From the NCBI GenBank assembly GCA_028688235.1, contig JAQTYP010000240.1, forward strand, positions 1-5,886: DNA of 5,886 nucleotides, read 5' to 3'. The DNA comes from Methylomonas sp. (GTDB lineage Bacteria > Pseudomonadota > Gammaproteobacteria > Methylococcales > Methylomonadaceae). The translations under genes and the position numbers were made by a program. This document shows positions 5,823 to 5,886 of the stretch, piece by piece. Under the pieces are notes generated by a model that was given only the letters and a program-made list of their open reading frames with translations, ran no database searches and was not told the origin of the DNA. Every line of letters begins with the position of its first letter. Position 1 is the first letter of the stretch.

Positions 5823-5828
5823 TTGGAC
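5761..5828 (-). other. attC: attC (59-base element), polarity appears to be minus strand
   Basis: The 68-base imperfect palindrome has outer boxes GTATAAC (5761–5767) and GTTGGAC (5822–5828). Its stem pairs GGTT (5774–5777) with AACC (5814–5817) and AGATGGTG (5778–5785) with CACCATCT (5805–5812). The tip pairs GCGC (5789–5792) with GCGC (5796–5799) around AAC. The unpaired bases G5813 and C5804 are both on the right arm. In classical attC and VCR sites the extra bases lie on the R''-L'' arm, which here is the right arm read on the minus strand. The minus strand from 5828 to 5812, GTCCAACAACCGGTTCA, matches the aadA-type attC start I recall at 13 of 17 bases. The site itself is well supported; the strand is less certain. 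Confidence 0.82.
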
Positions 5829-5886
5829 AAGCCCGGATTACAAAATAACGGTTATTTAATAGGGAAAATGCTGCTTGACAAGATGC
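5823..5886. other. Start of the next cassette or segment, cut by the window end
   Basis: Sixty-four bases after the attC exchange point. On the plus strand AGGG (5861–5864) precedes an ATG at 5868 that opens MLLDKM, a possible truncated second cassette gene, though the spacing is short. On the minus strand one frame enters from the window edge and stops with TAA at 5858–5856, 27 bases before the GTCCAAC box. That would suit the 3' end of a minus-strand cassette gene. Both are too short to choose between. A 15-base palindrome lies at 5843–5857. Confidence 0.4.

Larger units (their letters stand above)
4285..5886. mobile_element. Chromosomal integron: intI, attI, first cassette, attC, start of next segment
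   Basis: The standard integron layout is visible: a divergently oriented tyrosine integrase with the IntI-specific insertion, an AT-rich attI-like region with direct repeats and a GTTRRRY-like core, a gene with almost no untranslated sequence, and a foldable attC-like site ending in GTTGGAC. No transposition genes or resistance genes are seen, so this looks like a sedentary chromosomal integron rather than a mobile class 1 type. The array probably continues to the right of the window. The left edge is set by the intI stop next to bioA. The odd attC polarity is treated separately. Confidence 0.88.

Noticed and set aside
5843..5857. Palindrome AAATAAC-G-GTTATTT as an operator
   Set aside because: Short and AT-rich, with no second copy or identified regulator; palindromes this short are common.

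Overview
The window looks like a gammaproteobacterial chromosome with roughly balanced base composition. The bioA–rsmE pair resembles the order I recall from pseudomonads. A methanotroph-like (Methylococcales) host is only a guess from protein style. There are two parts: a tightly packed minus-strand block of housekeeping and accessory genes (137–4275), and the head of a chromosomal integron (4285–5886).

The minus-strand block reads right to left: bioA (biotin synthesis), rsmE (16S rRNA m3U1498 methylation), a CPBP-family membrane protease homologue and an APH/ecdysteroid-kinase-like phosphotransferase. It ends at a strong hairpin terminator (137–161) that could work in both directions. bioA/rsmE and rsmE/CPBP each share one base in a TGATG stop/start overlap, so they are probably translationally coupled. 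Bases 1–136 hold no gene I can support.

The integron has a complete integrase gene (intI, minus strand) whose stop codon is only 9 bases from the bioA start. Next comes a very AT-rich (28% GC) recombination region with two 12-base direct repeats 21 bases apart, interpreted as attI. Then comes a GTTATAC core site, a plus-strand gene for a small acidic DUF4375/DMP19-like protein, a 68-base folded attC-like site, and the start of a further segment cut off by the window end. In the conventional reading the first cassette is 5393–5822.

The most interesting point is the polarity of the attC. Both bulged bases of its stem lie on the arm expected for an attC on the MINUS strand, and its minus-strand 5' end matches classical attC sites well. 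The segment with the DMP19-like gene is also bounded by a perfect 12-base inverted repeat containing the two core sites. This leaves two models: an ordinary cassette with an atypical attC, or a gene segment lying between inverted integrase sites, which the integrase would invert rather than excise.
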